Source: Limonium bicolor (taxonomy: Eukaryota; Streptophyta; Magnoliopsida; Caryophyllales; Plumbaginaceae). From it: a stretch of DNA of 64,000 bases. Positions 23,336 to 34,806 of this stretch are shown here, in pieces. The stretch lies in assembly GCA_023374045.1 (NCBI GenBank), contig JAIOTZ010000144.1:1-64000 (forward strand), read 5' to 3'. The notes beneath the pieces are model-generated. The model was not told the origin of the DNA. It ran no database searches and was given only the letters and a program-made list of their open reading frames with translations. The position numbers and the translations under genes are program-made. Each line of letters starts with the position of its first letter. Position 1 is the stretch's first letter.

Positions 23336-26300
23336 TGTTATAACCTGGATTTTATATTAAGTCGGATTTCATATTGCTATCTTGTCTTAAGGGGCTTTAT
23401 GACATTTATGTGGCTTTGTGGTTCTGAGTAGAAAGGGAGGACGAGTTGGTCTTTTTGCAAGGTATAATTTTAAGGTAATGAGACTAAGGAAAAATAAGAT
23501 TCTTTTTCCTGTTCTTTCTTTCCTGACAGTTCATCGGTTTGAGCGTTCTTTTCCCTTCTCCTTCTCAGTCAATTTCCAGTCTTCTTGTTGGTTTGAGTTG
23601 CTACTGCGTTGTGTGGTTTCGGGTCTCCGCTGATGTGTTGTTTCCTCATCTACGTTCAGGTTTGTTTTACGAGTTTGATTATGGTTTTTTCTCGATTTGG
23701 AGTTTGGGTTTCTAATTTTGGTTTTGGTCTTCAGTTGTCGTTCATTGTGTGCTTTGGTCCAATTTGGTCTGTGGGTTTGCTGGTTTGCGTTCCGGCTTCA
23801 GTCTGTGGACTTCTACACTTTGATTGAGGTAGGTGGTGAACGGATTTGACGGAGGATGTTCAACTATGGGGAGTTTAGAAATGGGGTTATTTATGGGTGA
23901 ATTGCGATGCGTTTTCTAAATTGTTTTCCTTGATGTTTTTGCTTTTATTTAACTCTCCAACCCCCATGGGTTCTCTAGTATTTGCTCTGATTTGTTTGGG
24001 TGAATTTTGGCATTGATTTGTGAGTTGTTTATGCAAATCTCGTCTCCGGTTTTACCGTGTCCGAACTTGTATGTCTGGACAGGGCTCCGGATGTTTTTGC
24101 AGTTTTTGAACATGTTTGGACGAGGTGTGAGGACGAGTTCTGAGTTTCAAGTCTCGGCATATGTCCAGACTTGCAAGCCCGGTCGCAAGTCCGAACACAC
24201 CCTATTGTGCCTCTGTTTTAACTCTCGCCATGTGTTTGGACTTCCAAGCCTGAACACATGTCTGAACTTCACCAAGTACATTTTGTCGGAAGTACGTCCA
24301 GACTTCTCTGATTATGCTCTCGACATGTTCCGGACTTGTAAGCCCAGACACATGTCTGGACAGGCTACTGATTTTGTCTCGCTAGAGCTCCGTTTTGGCT
24401 TCTATTTGTAGGGTTATGATCCCCTAAGTCTGTATAAGTGTTTACTCATATGTTATGCATGTTTATTCACTTTTGTTCAGTTAGTTTAAGTATTTCATTT
24501 TGGGACCTAGCTACATAGCTTCTGATTTGTGGATGGTCGGGTCTGACTATCCCGTAGCATGTTGCGCAGGATGTCCTTCAGTTTTTTGTTCCTTGAGTTT
24601 CTTGGGATGATTAGCGATCGACGGGTCCAACTAATGGTCTTTACCATTTCTGATGTAGGATCTCTGCTCTGAGGGCTTTTGCCCTTCTGTTTGTGTTAGC
24701 TTGGTACTAGTATCCCACCCGCATTTCTGATTCAGAAAGCTTTGCTTTGAGTGTTTAAATGACTCTTCCCTTTCATTTGACCTTACTAGCTTCTGATGTT
24801 AAATCTACTTGTATAAATTATTTATAACCCGGTTTTATTTTCGTACGTCAATTACATTTTATTTCTTATATTGTTTGTTTTGTAACATTTAGGACATCCT
24901 AGGTATTTGAGAAGAAGAGAGGGTCAAGGAGGTCATTTTCTCTCTTCTTATTTGGTAAGGAATTGATAAGGAAAAGAATTCTTTATTTCCCTTTTCTTCC
25001 GTTCAGTTTTTTCACAACAGTTTATTCTTTGAGTGTAGTGTTTCCCTTTTCTTCTTCCCTAGACTTCTCTGCTTTGTGGATTGGTTGCTGCTGCATTATT
25101 GTGGAATTTCTCCTCAGCTGCGTGGTGTGTTCCTCTTCGTCGTTTCAGGTTTGGTTGTGTGGATTTTGGTTTGGTTTTGTGTTGTTTAAGGAGTTCTTCG
25201 ATTTCTGATTTTTGGGGTTTTGATGCTTTACAATTCAGTGGTTGTTGCTCCCCTCTCCGGTCTGCTTGTGGTTACACAATATGCTCTCGGTTTTGGTTTT
25301 GGATTTGCTGCGCGTCTGATCGATGTAAGTGAGGGATGGTTTTGGTGATTGTGTACATCCATGGGGTTTGAACAAGGGTTAGATTTCTGAATTGTTTCAA
25401 TGTGTTTAAGTTTGTTGAATCCTCTGTTTGTTGTTTAAATTACTAGAAACCCCCCATGGAACTTGCTGGTTTGGTTATGATCTAATTTGGGAAAGAATTA
25501 TCATCCTGCCGTGTTAATTTCTGTCAAATCCGCCCTCTATTTGTCACGTCTGAACTTCTGTCCGAACATGTAAGTTTGAACATTAATGTCTGAACGTATG
25601 TTCAGACATTGTGATTTCTCTGCTTTCTGACTCTCGGCGTGTGTCCGAACTTGCAAGGTTGGATGCAAGTTAGGACACGACGGATTTCTAAACTATCTGA
25701 TTCTCGACCTACGTCCGAACATGCAAGTTCAGACGTATATTCGGACAGGCCTCTGATTTTGCATAACTTGCCCGTTTGAGTTCCATTTTGACTTCCGTTT
25801 GCGGGGTTATGCTCCCCTAATTGTGTACAAGCTATTTATTTGTATGTTATGCATTTTTATGCACTTCTGTTCTATAATTATAAGTATTTGTTTTAGGGAC
25901 CTAGTTACTTAGCTTCTGAGCCTTGGATAGTCAGGTTGGGCTATCCCGTAGCATGCTGCGCAGGAATTCCTTATGTATTTGTCCCTTAGGGTTTCCCTAG
26001 GATATTAGTGACCGACGGGTCCAATAGTGCTCTCTAGTGCTTCTAATGTGGGATCTACAGATCCATATGGACTTAGAGATGGCCCTTCTGATGTGTTAGC
26101 TGGTTGCTAGGGTCCCACCTATGATGTGTTTCTGAAAGTCCGACCTATACGTTTTGATATGTGTTTCCGCTCTGGTTTGAGCTTGTTGGCCTATCTAATC
26201 ACTCTAATTGTGAAATTACACTTTGCTCCCTTTCTGATTTCGTTCACATTCTATTTTAATGTATTGAGCATACTTCATACTTACTAAGCGTGTGGTTGCT

Positions 26301-27012
26301 CACCCCTTTATATATACACATTGTAGAGTGACCGAGTGAAGGGTCTCTTTGTTCTTTTGGAGTTTAGCATATGTTTTGTTTTCCGTTATGTATTAGCGCT
26401 GAACGCTTTTGTTCTTTGTAGCCTTCGGACCTTTATTCAGATGTATAGTTTCCGGATATTTACACTCTTTTGTAAACCTTTAATTTATTAATGCAAGTGA
26501 TATTATTTTTAGATATTGAGTTCTTCGCTTAGAGTCTTGTGTTATTAAGTAGTATATACGCGGCGTGTAATGACCTTAGAACTAACCCGGTTTTGGGGTC
26601 GTTATAAATCCTGTTTCGTTTTGTTTCCGTTCGTCTTTCATAATATGTTTTAAAAATTTTTGAACGTGCTTTGTTGATGAAGTCTATTGTCTACAGAGCT
26701 GTGGTTGCTCACCCCTTTATATATATATGTTGCAGATTGATTAGCGATGGTTCTCGTTTCAGTTTCGAAGACTATAGTTACTTTGCTTTAAAAGACTTAT
26801 ATATCTAGCGCTAGACGCTTTGTGACTCTTGTGGCCTTCGGGCATTTCTGGTTATGACTTTGATTATGTTTTGGGGCTTTGTAAACTTTAACTATCCTTT
26901 TACTTAATACAAGTATTCTTCTGTGATCTTTCGGATTTGATAGTGGCCTTGCGCATCTTAAGTAGTAAGTGTGTGGCGTGTGCGGAACTAGCCCGGTTTG
27001 GGGGTCGTTACA
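23336..27012 (+). mobile_element. Solo LTR interrupted by a second LTR of its own family, copy A
   Basis: The outer element begins TGTTATAACCTGG and ends GGGGTCGTTACA, with perfect CTCCC target repeats (23331-23335, 27013-27017). Its own sequence covers 23336 to about 24825 and about 26607 to 27012. A diverged relative (about 24825-26607, ATAACCCGG ... GGGGTCGTTATA) sits inside. Both parts share colinear blocks (GGGACCTAG..ACTTAGCTTCTGA, ATCCCGTAGCATG(T/C)TGCGCAGGA, ACCCCTTTATATATA). Clusters of TCCGAAC/GTTCGGAC palindromes lie at 24057-24370 and 25546-25745. ORFs up to 134 codons here are not conserved between the two LTRs and are not called. Confidence 0.82.
24825..26607 (+). mobile_element. 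Inner nested LTR of the same family, copy A
   Basis: The inner copy runs from about ATAACCCGGTTTTATTTTCG to TTTTGGGGTCGTTATA. Target duplications are not clean, so the limits are approximate. Its 3' part (GTAGTATATACGCGGCGTGTAATGACC) is the reverse complement of the start of the solo LTR at 19061, confirming one family. Confidence 0.7.
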
Positions 27013-28128
27013 CTCCCAAATAAAAAGTTACATATTGTGAACTTAATACACTATCTGGTGTGTCAGAGCAAGGGTAAAATAGTTATTGTTCATTTTTCAT
27101 GAAGTAGGGGTACATTGTGAATCTTAAAACTTTTAGGAACATAGAGAGCACGAGTTTTGAAATCAGAGTACATAACGAATTATGAAACTTTTTAGGGGTA
27201 TTGTGTGAAAGGATCGCTTGTTAACAGTGCTGGTTAACGGCCACCAATCATTGATCAATAGTTATTGGTATCGGTCACTAGTCAATGACAACCGATTACC
27301 ATTCAAAGAGTATTGGAGAAATAGAATCTCATTCCCTAGTGAGATGTGAATAATAAGTTGGATATATGGTAATCACATACATCTTTCCTTTCTGAAAATA
27401 GAAAATGACTAACAAACAAACAAAGAAATCCTGATTCCATTTCTAGATTTCTCAAAACAAATGACCGCTAAACTATCTCACAATAAAATTGCTTACATCA
27501 AGGACTTCAACTTATCCCAAATACTATAAACTTTGACACATATTATAGAAATTAAAAGCATAACAATTAATGATCATCAAAACATATGAGCAATGAGGTA
27601 GCCCAACATCTATGTTTACCATGAATAGCATCCTTCTACGAGTAGATTATGTAGTTTTGATTTTTAAAAAACTCTTATAAATCGAAGGTGGAAAGGTACC
27701 ACAGGTAGCAACTCTCCCTAATCATCCCCCATAATCTAGTTTATAAGGGGGCCTTAATTCGCTAACAATAATTGCGATTGGTTTCACAGATTGTAATACC
27801 AGGCTCTCCATTTGTTGCCCCACCTGTCATCCAAGTCCCATCTCTCCTATTAAATCCAGTTGACCAGCTGACTATTTGATGCGACAAGGAGGACTGGACT
27901 ACAAGTATATGGAAAGGATTCCTCGTGTTGTCCGACTCCGGACAAGACCAATGCCGTTTACATGGCCGCGAATCCTGCGGTACTACGAGATAGAGGATAT
28001 TGTCAGTATACATCGCGATAGTCTCTTTCTCTGTAATTCTTTCTTTTTCCATCATCCAAATTCCATTGCTCATGGGATTGGCGCTGCTGTGCAAACAAGC
28101 GAGTAGAATGTGGAAGTGCCCGACGGCC

Positions 28129-30794
28129 ATGAATCCCCGTTGTAAGATCTTCCCTTACCCTTCTCAATCCACTTTTTTGAAATTACTCACTTGTTTTTGG
28201 TTCGGTGAGATGGGGAGACGGTACAGATAGTACAGGAAAGAATTGGTATACTGGTATACAAATATAGGATTATGCAGTGATATTTTTAGATTGGTAGGTT
28301 ACTATATGTAAGTTATTGATCATCTCGCGGTTCAGCCATTGGTCATTGATATAGCTAATTGACAATCATCAGTGCGTAATTGCTATATAATATGTTTGCT
28401 TATGGTCCTGTTGGCGGGAATATTCTGGCTATAATTTGAAAAAGTGATTCAGCAGAACTGGGAGATGCTTATCGAGACGAAAAGCAGCGCAAAGCAAGAG
28501 CTTTTCGAGTTCCATCCCCATTTATCATATTTCCACAACTGAGTCATCTTTTTTTTTTTATTTCCCATTTTCCGAATTTGTAGGTGCAATTCTCCCTCTT
28601 GCTCTCTCGCTACTTGTAGTTACTTGTGCTGCCAGACACTTATATCCACTTCCCAGCGAAGCGGACAACATCAGAAAACAGCCATTGCAGACGTTTAGAC
28701 CATATAACATGCACACAGAGGCTCCAATGGGGGAAATTCCTGAAGAAACTGCACCGGCTTACAGGGTTTGTGTCATAGTATATTTTTTCTTTTCAAAAAG
28801 GAATATTTTCCTGTTCATTTCAAGGATAAAATATTTTATTTCAAAAAATATGCTATGGTGCGATGAATATGACAATTTCCTGCTCTATCTTTACTCCTAA
28901 CAACTATCATCTTCTTCTGGATTTCATTTTTTTTCACTGTTTTGCTGAGACTTACTGGCGATATATAAGATTTTAACATTTCTATATGATTTTGTCAATA
29001 ATGCTGGCAGAGAGCAATTGTGGAGGGAGCTGATTTTATAGAAACCGATATATTATCAACCAAAGACGGAGTCCTAATTTGGTTTTCCATGATTAACACT
29101 GGATGCTACAACTGATGTCAGGTCATACAAACAGTTTGCAAACCGTAAAAGAACTTATCAAGTGGAAGGTGCCAATAAAACTGGTTTCTTCCCAGGTTTG
29201 TGCTATATTAGCCCAATTCGTCAGAGCTATCATTTCCTGCTTCTTTTAAGAGATTTTGTTGCTTGTTATCTATTTCTTGATAACAACAAGCAAAATCTAT
29301 TAAGCTGTTTGCTTAGTAAAGGAGTCTGGGGTGTTTTGGGCAGTTGATTTTACATGGGAAGAACTTCAAACGCTGAGAGTTAGGCAGAGATACCCTTTTC
29401 GAGATCAACAGTATAACGGTAAGTTAGTTTTATCTTATTTCTAGGACAACTATTTTTTGTATATTTGGAATTGTAGATCTGTCTCTGTTCTAGTGTGTTG
29501 ACAATGCTTGGTGTTGCAGTAAGTAAAAGTGAACGAGGATATATAGTATATGTTATGGTACCTTTCAGGAAAGTTTGGTATAATTACATTCGAGGAGTTC
29601 ATCTCCATAGCACTTGATGCCTCAAGAGTTGTTGGGATTTATCCAGAGATCAAGAGCCCTGTTTTTATTAACCAACATGTGAGTAAAATGTATCCATGTC
29701 AAATCCATAAGATCAATCCATGGAAGTTTCATATGAGTAGTACATCTAATGACCTGTCAAACTGATACGATGAAACCTGTCTGAAACTCTATTGCCTCCA
29801 ATTTTTCCTTTTCCATGCTTCAAGGCGGTCATTCTGGAAGCAAAGGATTTTCTTTAAGTTATAATAAAATATCTCATTTTCTACATTAGACATCGTGGTC
29901 TTATGCAAGTCTTTCTTCTCTGCAGGTGAAGTGGCCTAACGGCAAGAGATTTGAGGACATGTTTGTGGAGACACTCAAGAAGTATGGGTATAAAGGTTCG
30001 TACTTATCTGGAGATTGCTGAACAGCCAGTTTTCATTCAGTCCTTTGCTCCAACATCACTTGTCCGTATCAAACCAGACAGACTTGCCTAAGATCTTATT
30101 GATTGATGATGTAACTGTGTCAACTCAAGATACCCACCAGGCAAGATATTCAACTATCTTCTTATTCTCACTGCAAAAAGGAAAGTAACTGGAGTCAACA
30201 GTTTGAAGAAACGAGACTGGTTTTTCTTTGTTGCAGTCTTATTGGGAAATCACCTCAGATGCTTACTTTGACTACATCAAAGACTATGTTGTTGGAATTG
30301 GACCATGGAAGGACACTGTAGTGCCAGTGGTAAACAAGTACTTGGAAGAGCCTACTGATCTTGTTTCAAGAGCACACGTTCATGATCTACAGGTGTGTGA
30401 AGTCTTCTTACTTTAGTCCGTTCTTCGTGCGTATCAACACAATTATCTAATGATTAACAAAGAAAATACTTTGCTAAGTACATTCTTTTGATTGTATCAT
30501 TGACACGTTTATTGTTGCATGTCCCTTTAATTTTCTTATGGTGTTATCCACTTTCAGGTGCATCCATGGACTTATAGGAATGAGAACAAATTCCTGCACT
30601 TCAATTTCTTCCAGGATCCTTACAGCGAGTATGATTACTGGTTAAACGTTATAGGAGTAGATGGCTTGTTCACTGACTTCACAGGTAGCTTACCTAATAC
30701 CAAGAATGGACATCTCCACGCCATCATGGGGACGGTGATTATAAAGGCTGCCAGGGCGCTGCATAAGATTGCAGGACTTGCAAGCAATTACTGA
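28129..30794 (+). pseudogene. Glycerophosphodiester phosphodiesterase (GDPD5/6-like), copy A, broken
   Basis: Eight exons can be placed by alignment to copy B: 28129-28204, 28584-28765, 29011-29195, 29344-29418, 29569-29678, 29926-30140, 30237-30392 and 30558-30794. Exon 1 plus 2 reads as a good signal peptide (FLKLLTCFWFG|AILPLALSLLVVTCAAR). The catalytic part is destroyed. A missing T and an extra G turn IAHRGSN into MHTEAPM in exon 2. Indels in exon 3 (near 29082-29095) remove the CFHD motif and bring in a stop. Further indels hit exon 6 (near 30015-30065) and exon 8 (near 30690-30760). Exons 4, 5 and 7 are clean. The promoter side also lacks ~250 bp relative to copy B. This could be true decay or a poorly polished assembly. 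Confidence 0.87.
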
Positions 30795-30991
30795 CGAATT
30801 TAGCATCTGTTTCCGTTTGGTGATGTGAATGATCACTGCCTGTATTCATCTCGTTCCATTTGTAGAGAGGAAGGTAATATGGTGTATATTGTCGCTGCAA
30901 CATTAGGAGTGATATTATTGTAAAGTGGAATAAAATGGAAATGAAATCTATCATTTGAAGCTTTTGTCGATCGTTTGATTTGAACTCATTA

Positions 30992-31577
30992 GAGCAACAA
31001 CAACATTTTTTTCTTAACATTTCCCTTTTTTCCATGTCACTAAAATAATATATTTTAATAGTTAAGAACTTACTACACAACAATAGCAAAAGTTGTTAAC
31101 TTCTTTCTTTTTTTTTTTACTTTTTCTTTTTCTTTAAACACAAACAAAATAGAAGTGAGAGATGGTACAGTGGTCGATTGGACATTATTAAAATCATAAA
31201 TAATGAGAGAAATTTGGAAGAGGTACAGGTGGTCAGTGGTGCAGACAACAAAACCAATAGAAACACTAAAGTATGGTTCTTAATTAAGGAACAAGGAGAG
31301 ATAAAGTGGGTTGAATCCACTCTAGTGTAGACTTTTTTTTTTAATAGAAGTGAGAGATGGTACAGTGGTCGATTGGACATTATTAAAATCATAACTAAAT
31401 GAGAGAAATTTGGAAGGAGGTACAGGTGGTCAGTGGTGCAGACAACAAAAACCAATAGAAACACTAATATGGTTCTTAATTAAGGAACAAGAGAGATAAA
31501 GGGTTGAATCCACTCTAGTGTAGACTTTTTTTTCCTTACTGACATTGTGGGTTGAATCCACTCTAGTGTAGTTGCTC
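30992..31577. mobile_element. Tourist-like MITE with internal tandem duplication
   Basis: The terminal repeats are short: GAGCAACAACAAC at the left and GTTGCTC at the right. Perfect TTA target repeats lie at 30989-30991 and 31578-31580. Copy B has the single TTA at 53330-53332, proving insertion after the copies separated. About 190 bp inside (from AATAGAAGTGAGAGATGG to TCCACTCTAGTGTAGACTTT) occurs twice in tandem, at about 31149-31330 and 31347-31527. Confidence 0.82.
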
Positions 31578-32682
31578 TTAGTGTCTGTCCATTGTCTTAA
31601 TAAATAGCCCTCGTTGGTTACTGCGACATGAGTATTTCATTGATTTGAAGTTAACGAAAATAAACTGTCTTATTAAGTGAAAATGAATTGAAATAGTTTA
31701 CATTGGGTTCATATGACAATCAGATAGTAGCTGCTAGAATAAGACTAGGAAAAATATGAGAAATTGTCATAAAGCTGTCTAATACCGTTAGAAAACTAGG
31801 ATCATCAAACAAAGACACTACAAATGAAATTGGCATAGTGAAGGGTGATCGGGTGATCAACTGGGTTAGGTGGTGGCTGATATTTTTCTTCTTTATTACT
31901 TGATTTATCTGCTATATAATCTGATTCTAAATTTTTTACAAAATTATAACTATACCCTTAAAATCTTTGATGAAGTATATTCAAATCCATGAAGATTTCA
32001 GATAAACTGATTTTTTTCAAAAAATTACTTTAAATTTTGAGAAAATTACTGACAGCCCCCTTGAGGTTTCGGGTAATTACAATTTACCCCCTTTAGGTAA
32101 TCATAATTACTTTCAGCACCTTGAGGTTATCGGTTCCTTAAATCCGGACCCCAAAACGGTAACTCCGTTACGGGCGTTAATTATCTGATCTGTAATATTT
32201 TTTTAAAAAAAAAATCTAACGTGGAAAAATTCACTACAAGTCATCAGGTATCAACCCACGACATCCCACTCTCTGCTAATACCCCACTTCTGTTTTCCCC
32301 AATATTGTAAACCCTAATGTCCCAAATGGGAAGGCTTGCTGGTTTTCTCTAATTTTTTCCTCTTTCCACTACTTTCACACGTTACTTCGTTCACTCACAC
32401 CGATTCTTGTTCGAGTAAAAATCAATTCACATATTGAATAGCCATATCTGCTACCCAGGGTTGAAGAATATCGGCGCTACTTCTCTGTGAAATCCAGCCA
32501 GACTGTGATGCTAGAGCAACCAACAATGGAGGTAGTTTCTTAATCAAATGTAATTTCTGCAAGTTGTTCGCTCACCCCAAATCGCACTGTGACTGTAATG
32601 TGAAATACAAGTCAGTTCTGCTACTCAATGTGGGTTTTGTACGTGCAAAACGAACAGAGTCTGCTAACAACTTGTGTAATTT

Positions 32683-34806
32683 TTATCAAAACTAATATCT
32701 TCGAAATTTCTCAGACAGAGCAATTAACACTATGAGAGAGAGGAGAGCCAGTGAGAGATGGCGAGATAGCCGAGTCGCCAGGAGCCATGGAGAAGCCAAC
32801 CAGCCAGTGGATCTCGACGGTGCCGCTCGCATTTAGGGGGTGGAGAAACGATGAGGCAAGGCGAAGCGGTGACTGGTCGCGTAGAGGATGGGAGACGGCG
32901 AGGCAAGGCGACGCAGCAGAGTGGTCGCGCTTCTACTCAGGCGGCAGAGGAGTCCGAGGAGAGGCGGTTGCTCGGGGGAAGACGCCACTCTGGTCGGAGA
33001 GACAGAGGTCGGGCGACAGAGAAGCTCGAAGGGGCCGGTTTCCGGGACAAGCTGGCGGAGAAGATCTCCTGCCCTGAGAGTGGGCGACTTGCGCAGCCAA
33101 GGAAAAGACAGACGGAGATCGAGATAAATGAATCACCTGCTGATGGGGATGAAGAAGGGAGTACCCTATTTATTGATAACGTATCCAGTGCAGTAAATAC
33201 AGCGGGCGATTATGGCTTTCTCGAATGGAAAACATTTATCAGGCGTATATTCATATCCAGAAACGACGGCCAATCTTGGTTTTGCCATTGTGAAGATGTC
33301 CAGCTCATCCTATGTTAAGCAAGCGGTGGAGAAGATCCATGGCAGAGTGTTTATGGGCTACAAACTGTATGCTCGTCAAGCAAAGTATGAGAAGAAATTC
33401 TTCAGAAGAGGTCAAGAGCATGTCGACACAGAAGGTGATAGTGTTATGCCTGAAGACGGTGACGGGCTCGTCGGCGGCGCATCCATGGAGGAGGAGGGGG
33501 GTGCGCAAATGTCGGGCGCGGGGAACCGTGACGACCAACAGGGATTCCTTTGTGTCGGATGTTGCCGCCTGAGATGCCCCCTGCCCGAGAAGCCCTCCAT
33601 GTTCCAAGGAGAAAAAGCTTCTCCATGTCCCAAGGAAGAAAAGGCACTTACACAAAGTGGAAAATTTTAATAGTGCCAGCGATACCAATGGAGGTGTTTT
33701 GGTGGGTGGAACGTATAATAATTTATGGAGCAGTGTCCATTGTTTATGGTACCCACTAGTTGGTTACTGGGTTGGTTACCCGGCGCTTAGTTTGTGACCA
33801 GCCCGGATGGTGGGGCCAACCAGGGATGGGGTGTATGGCCATTTTTTCAGTACGAGTTGTTACCAAAGCTGCAAGTGTGCAGCAGCCACCTCCTCCCGTG
33901 TCACCATTGTCCAGAATTCGAATGATGATGTCAATAGGAACCGTGCCAGGGGCCAATGGGGACTGATGTTCGGAAGCCAGTTTCAATTCGCCAGCCATTT
34001 AATGGTAAGGTTTCGGGCCCCGATCCAGTTATGGAGATTATTAATAAAACAAGGGAGGGATGGAGGAGGATGCCCAATGTTTGATAAGCTTAGCAATGAC
34101 GTGGACGTGGGGTTCGTCCTAGACATAACGGTAACGGGTTGATGACCTAGGGATGCAGCCCGGGTCAGAGTTTGGCGGTCCTCAGGCGCAAGCGTTTGGA
34201 GGAGGACCTGGAGGATGTTGGTCTTAGGTCTCTTCGAAGAGCCGGAATTTCCCCCGGGGTTCGAGCCTGCTGAACCCACAAAGCAGGAAGATGAACCCGA
34301 TGCTAATCCTGAGAACGGTTGTTAAAGAGGAAGCAAGGAAAACACTCAGCTTTGCCAAGCGGCTCGGATGCACTATCCCTAATGAGAAGCTTGCCCTATC
34401 CATTATGGGGATATCATTCGAAACAGAGATCGAGCCTTTGCCGACCAGGTCAAGTCGAGAGTGATGAGTCAATAGAGAGTCTGACAGATGCTCTAGGAGC
34501 ACAGCTAACAATAAGGGGTCGAGAGCTCGTGGGACAGGGCCCCTCGGTTTTAGTAAATTTTCACGAGTCAGTAAGGTGGCCATGCGGGGCAAGAAGAAAC
34601 CAAATAGATTTAAGGGTCACTCTTAACTAGTAAGATAGTAGGGGTAGAAGGTATGGTGCCTATGTTGGTTTCTCATTTCATTTCATTTTGTCTGTTATCC
34701 TTGTGGCAATTGGGCCAATTGCCCATATTTCAAACCGGTGATAAAGGCTCTATGCCATAGTATTGCCATTGTAACTGGATTATTCCAGCAATTATCAAAA
34801 AAAAAA
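32683..34806 (+). mobile_element. LINE-type retroelement with RRM ORF1, poly(A) and 15-bp target duplication
   Basis: A 15-bp direct repeat CAACTTGTGTAATTT flanks the insert (32668-32682 and 34807-34821). The right copy directly follows ten A (34797-34806), which is the hallmark of target-primed reverse transcription. An RRM is readable in two frames at about 33160-33400: LFIDNVSSAVNT (RNP2-like), then NLGFAIVKMSSSSYVK (RNP1-like) and QAVEKIHGRVFMGYKLYARQ. RRM-type ORF1 proteins are known from one branch of plant L1 elements. No endonuclease or RT is seen in the 2.1 kb. It may therefore be a non-autonomous or internally deleted LINE, or a retrocopy of an RRM gene. The 5' part is GC-rich, and frames are broken throughout. 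Confidence 0.8.

Larger units (their letters stand above)
22255..27205. mobile_element. Non-coding TIR DNA element hosting nested LTRs, copy A
   Basis: A ~160-bp arm at about 22258-22420 (CCCTTAAAAAGTTTTATAAT, ATGTACCC, GCTCCATATGCTCCTAAAA) has a diverged inverted partner at about 27055-27205 (TAGGAACATAGAGAGCACG, ATGAAACTTTTTAGGGGTAT). Between the arms are ~900 bp of AT-rich non-coding sequence and the solo LTR nest 23336-27012. Exact ends and target duplication are not resolved. It is present in both duplication copies, so it predates them. Confidence 0.65.
15756..32035. repeat. Segmental duplication, copy A
   Basis: From GGTGATAAGATAGTCATATT to about 32035 this block matches 41504-53745 almost base for base between insertions, in the same orientation. 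It contains the LINE, a TIR element with nested LTRs, and the GDPD pseudogene. Copy A carries insertions absent from B (16352-17761, 19061-21251, 30992-31577). It lacks a ~250-bp stretch present upstream of GDPD in B (about 50307-50570). I estimate identity by eye to be high, in the mid-nineties percent, with many single-base indels. Confidence 0.92.

Noticed and set aside
24007..24411. 134-codon ORF as a gene
   Set aside because: It lies inside an LTR over the palindrome cluster, has no recognisable domain, and its ends change in copy B (46128-46454), as expected for chance ORFs.
27762..28130. 122-codon minus-strand ORF upstream of GDPD copy A
   Set aside because: The copy B equivalent (49846-50223) is altered by several indels, no domain is seen, and the region is the presumed GDPD promoter.
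33305..33688. 127-codon minus-strand ORF
   Set aside because: It is opposite the RRM of the LINE-type insertion; the plus strand holds the recognisable motifs.
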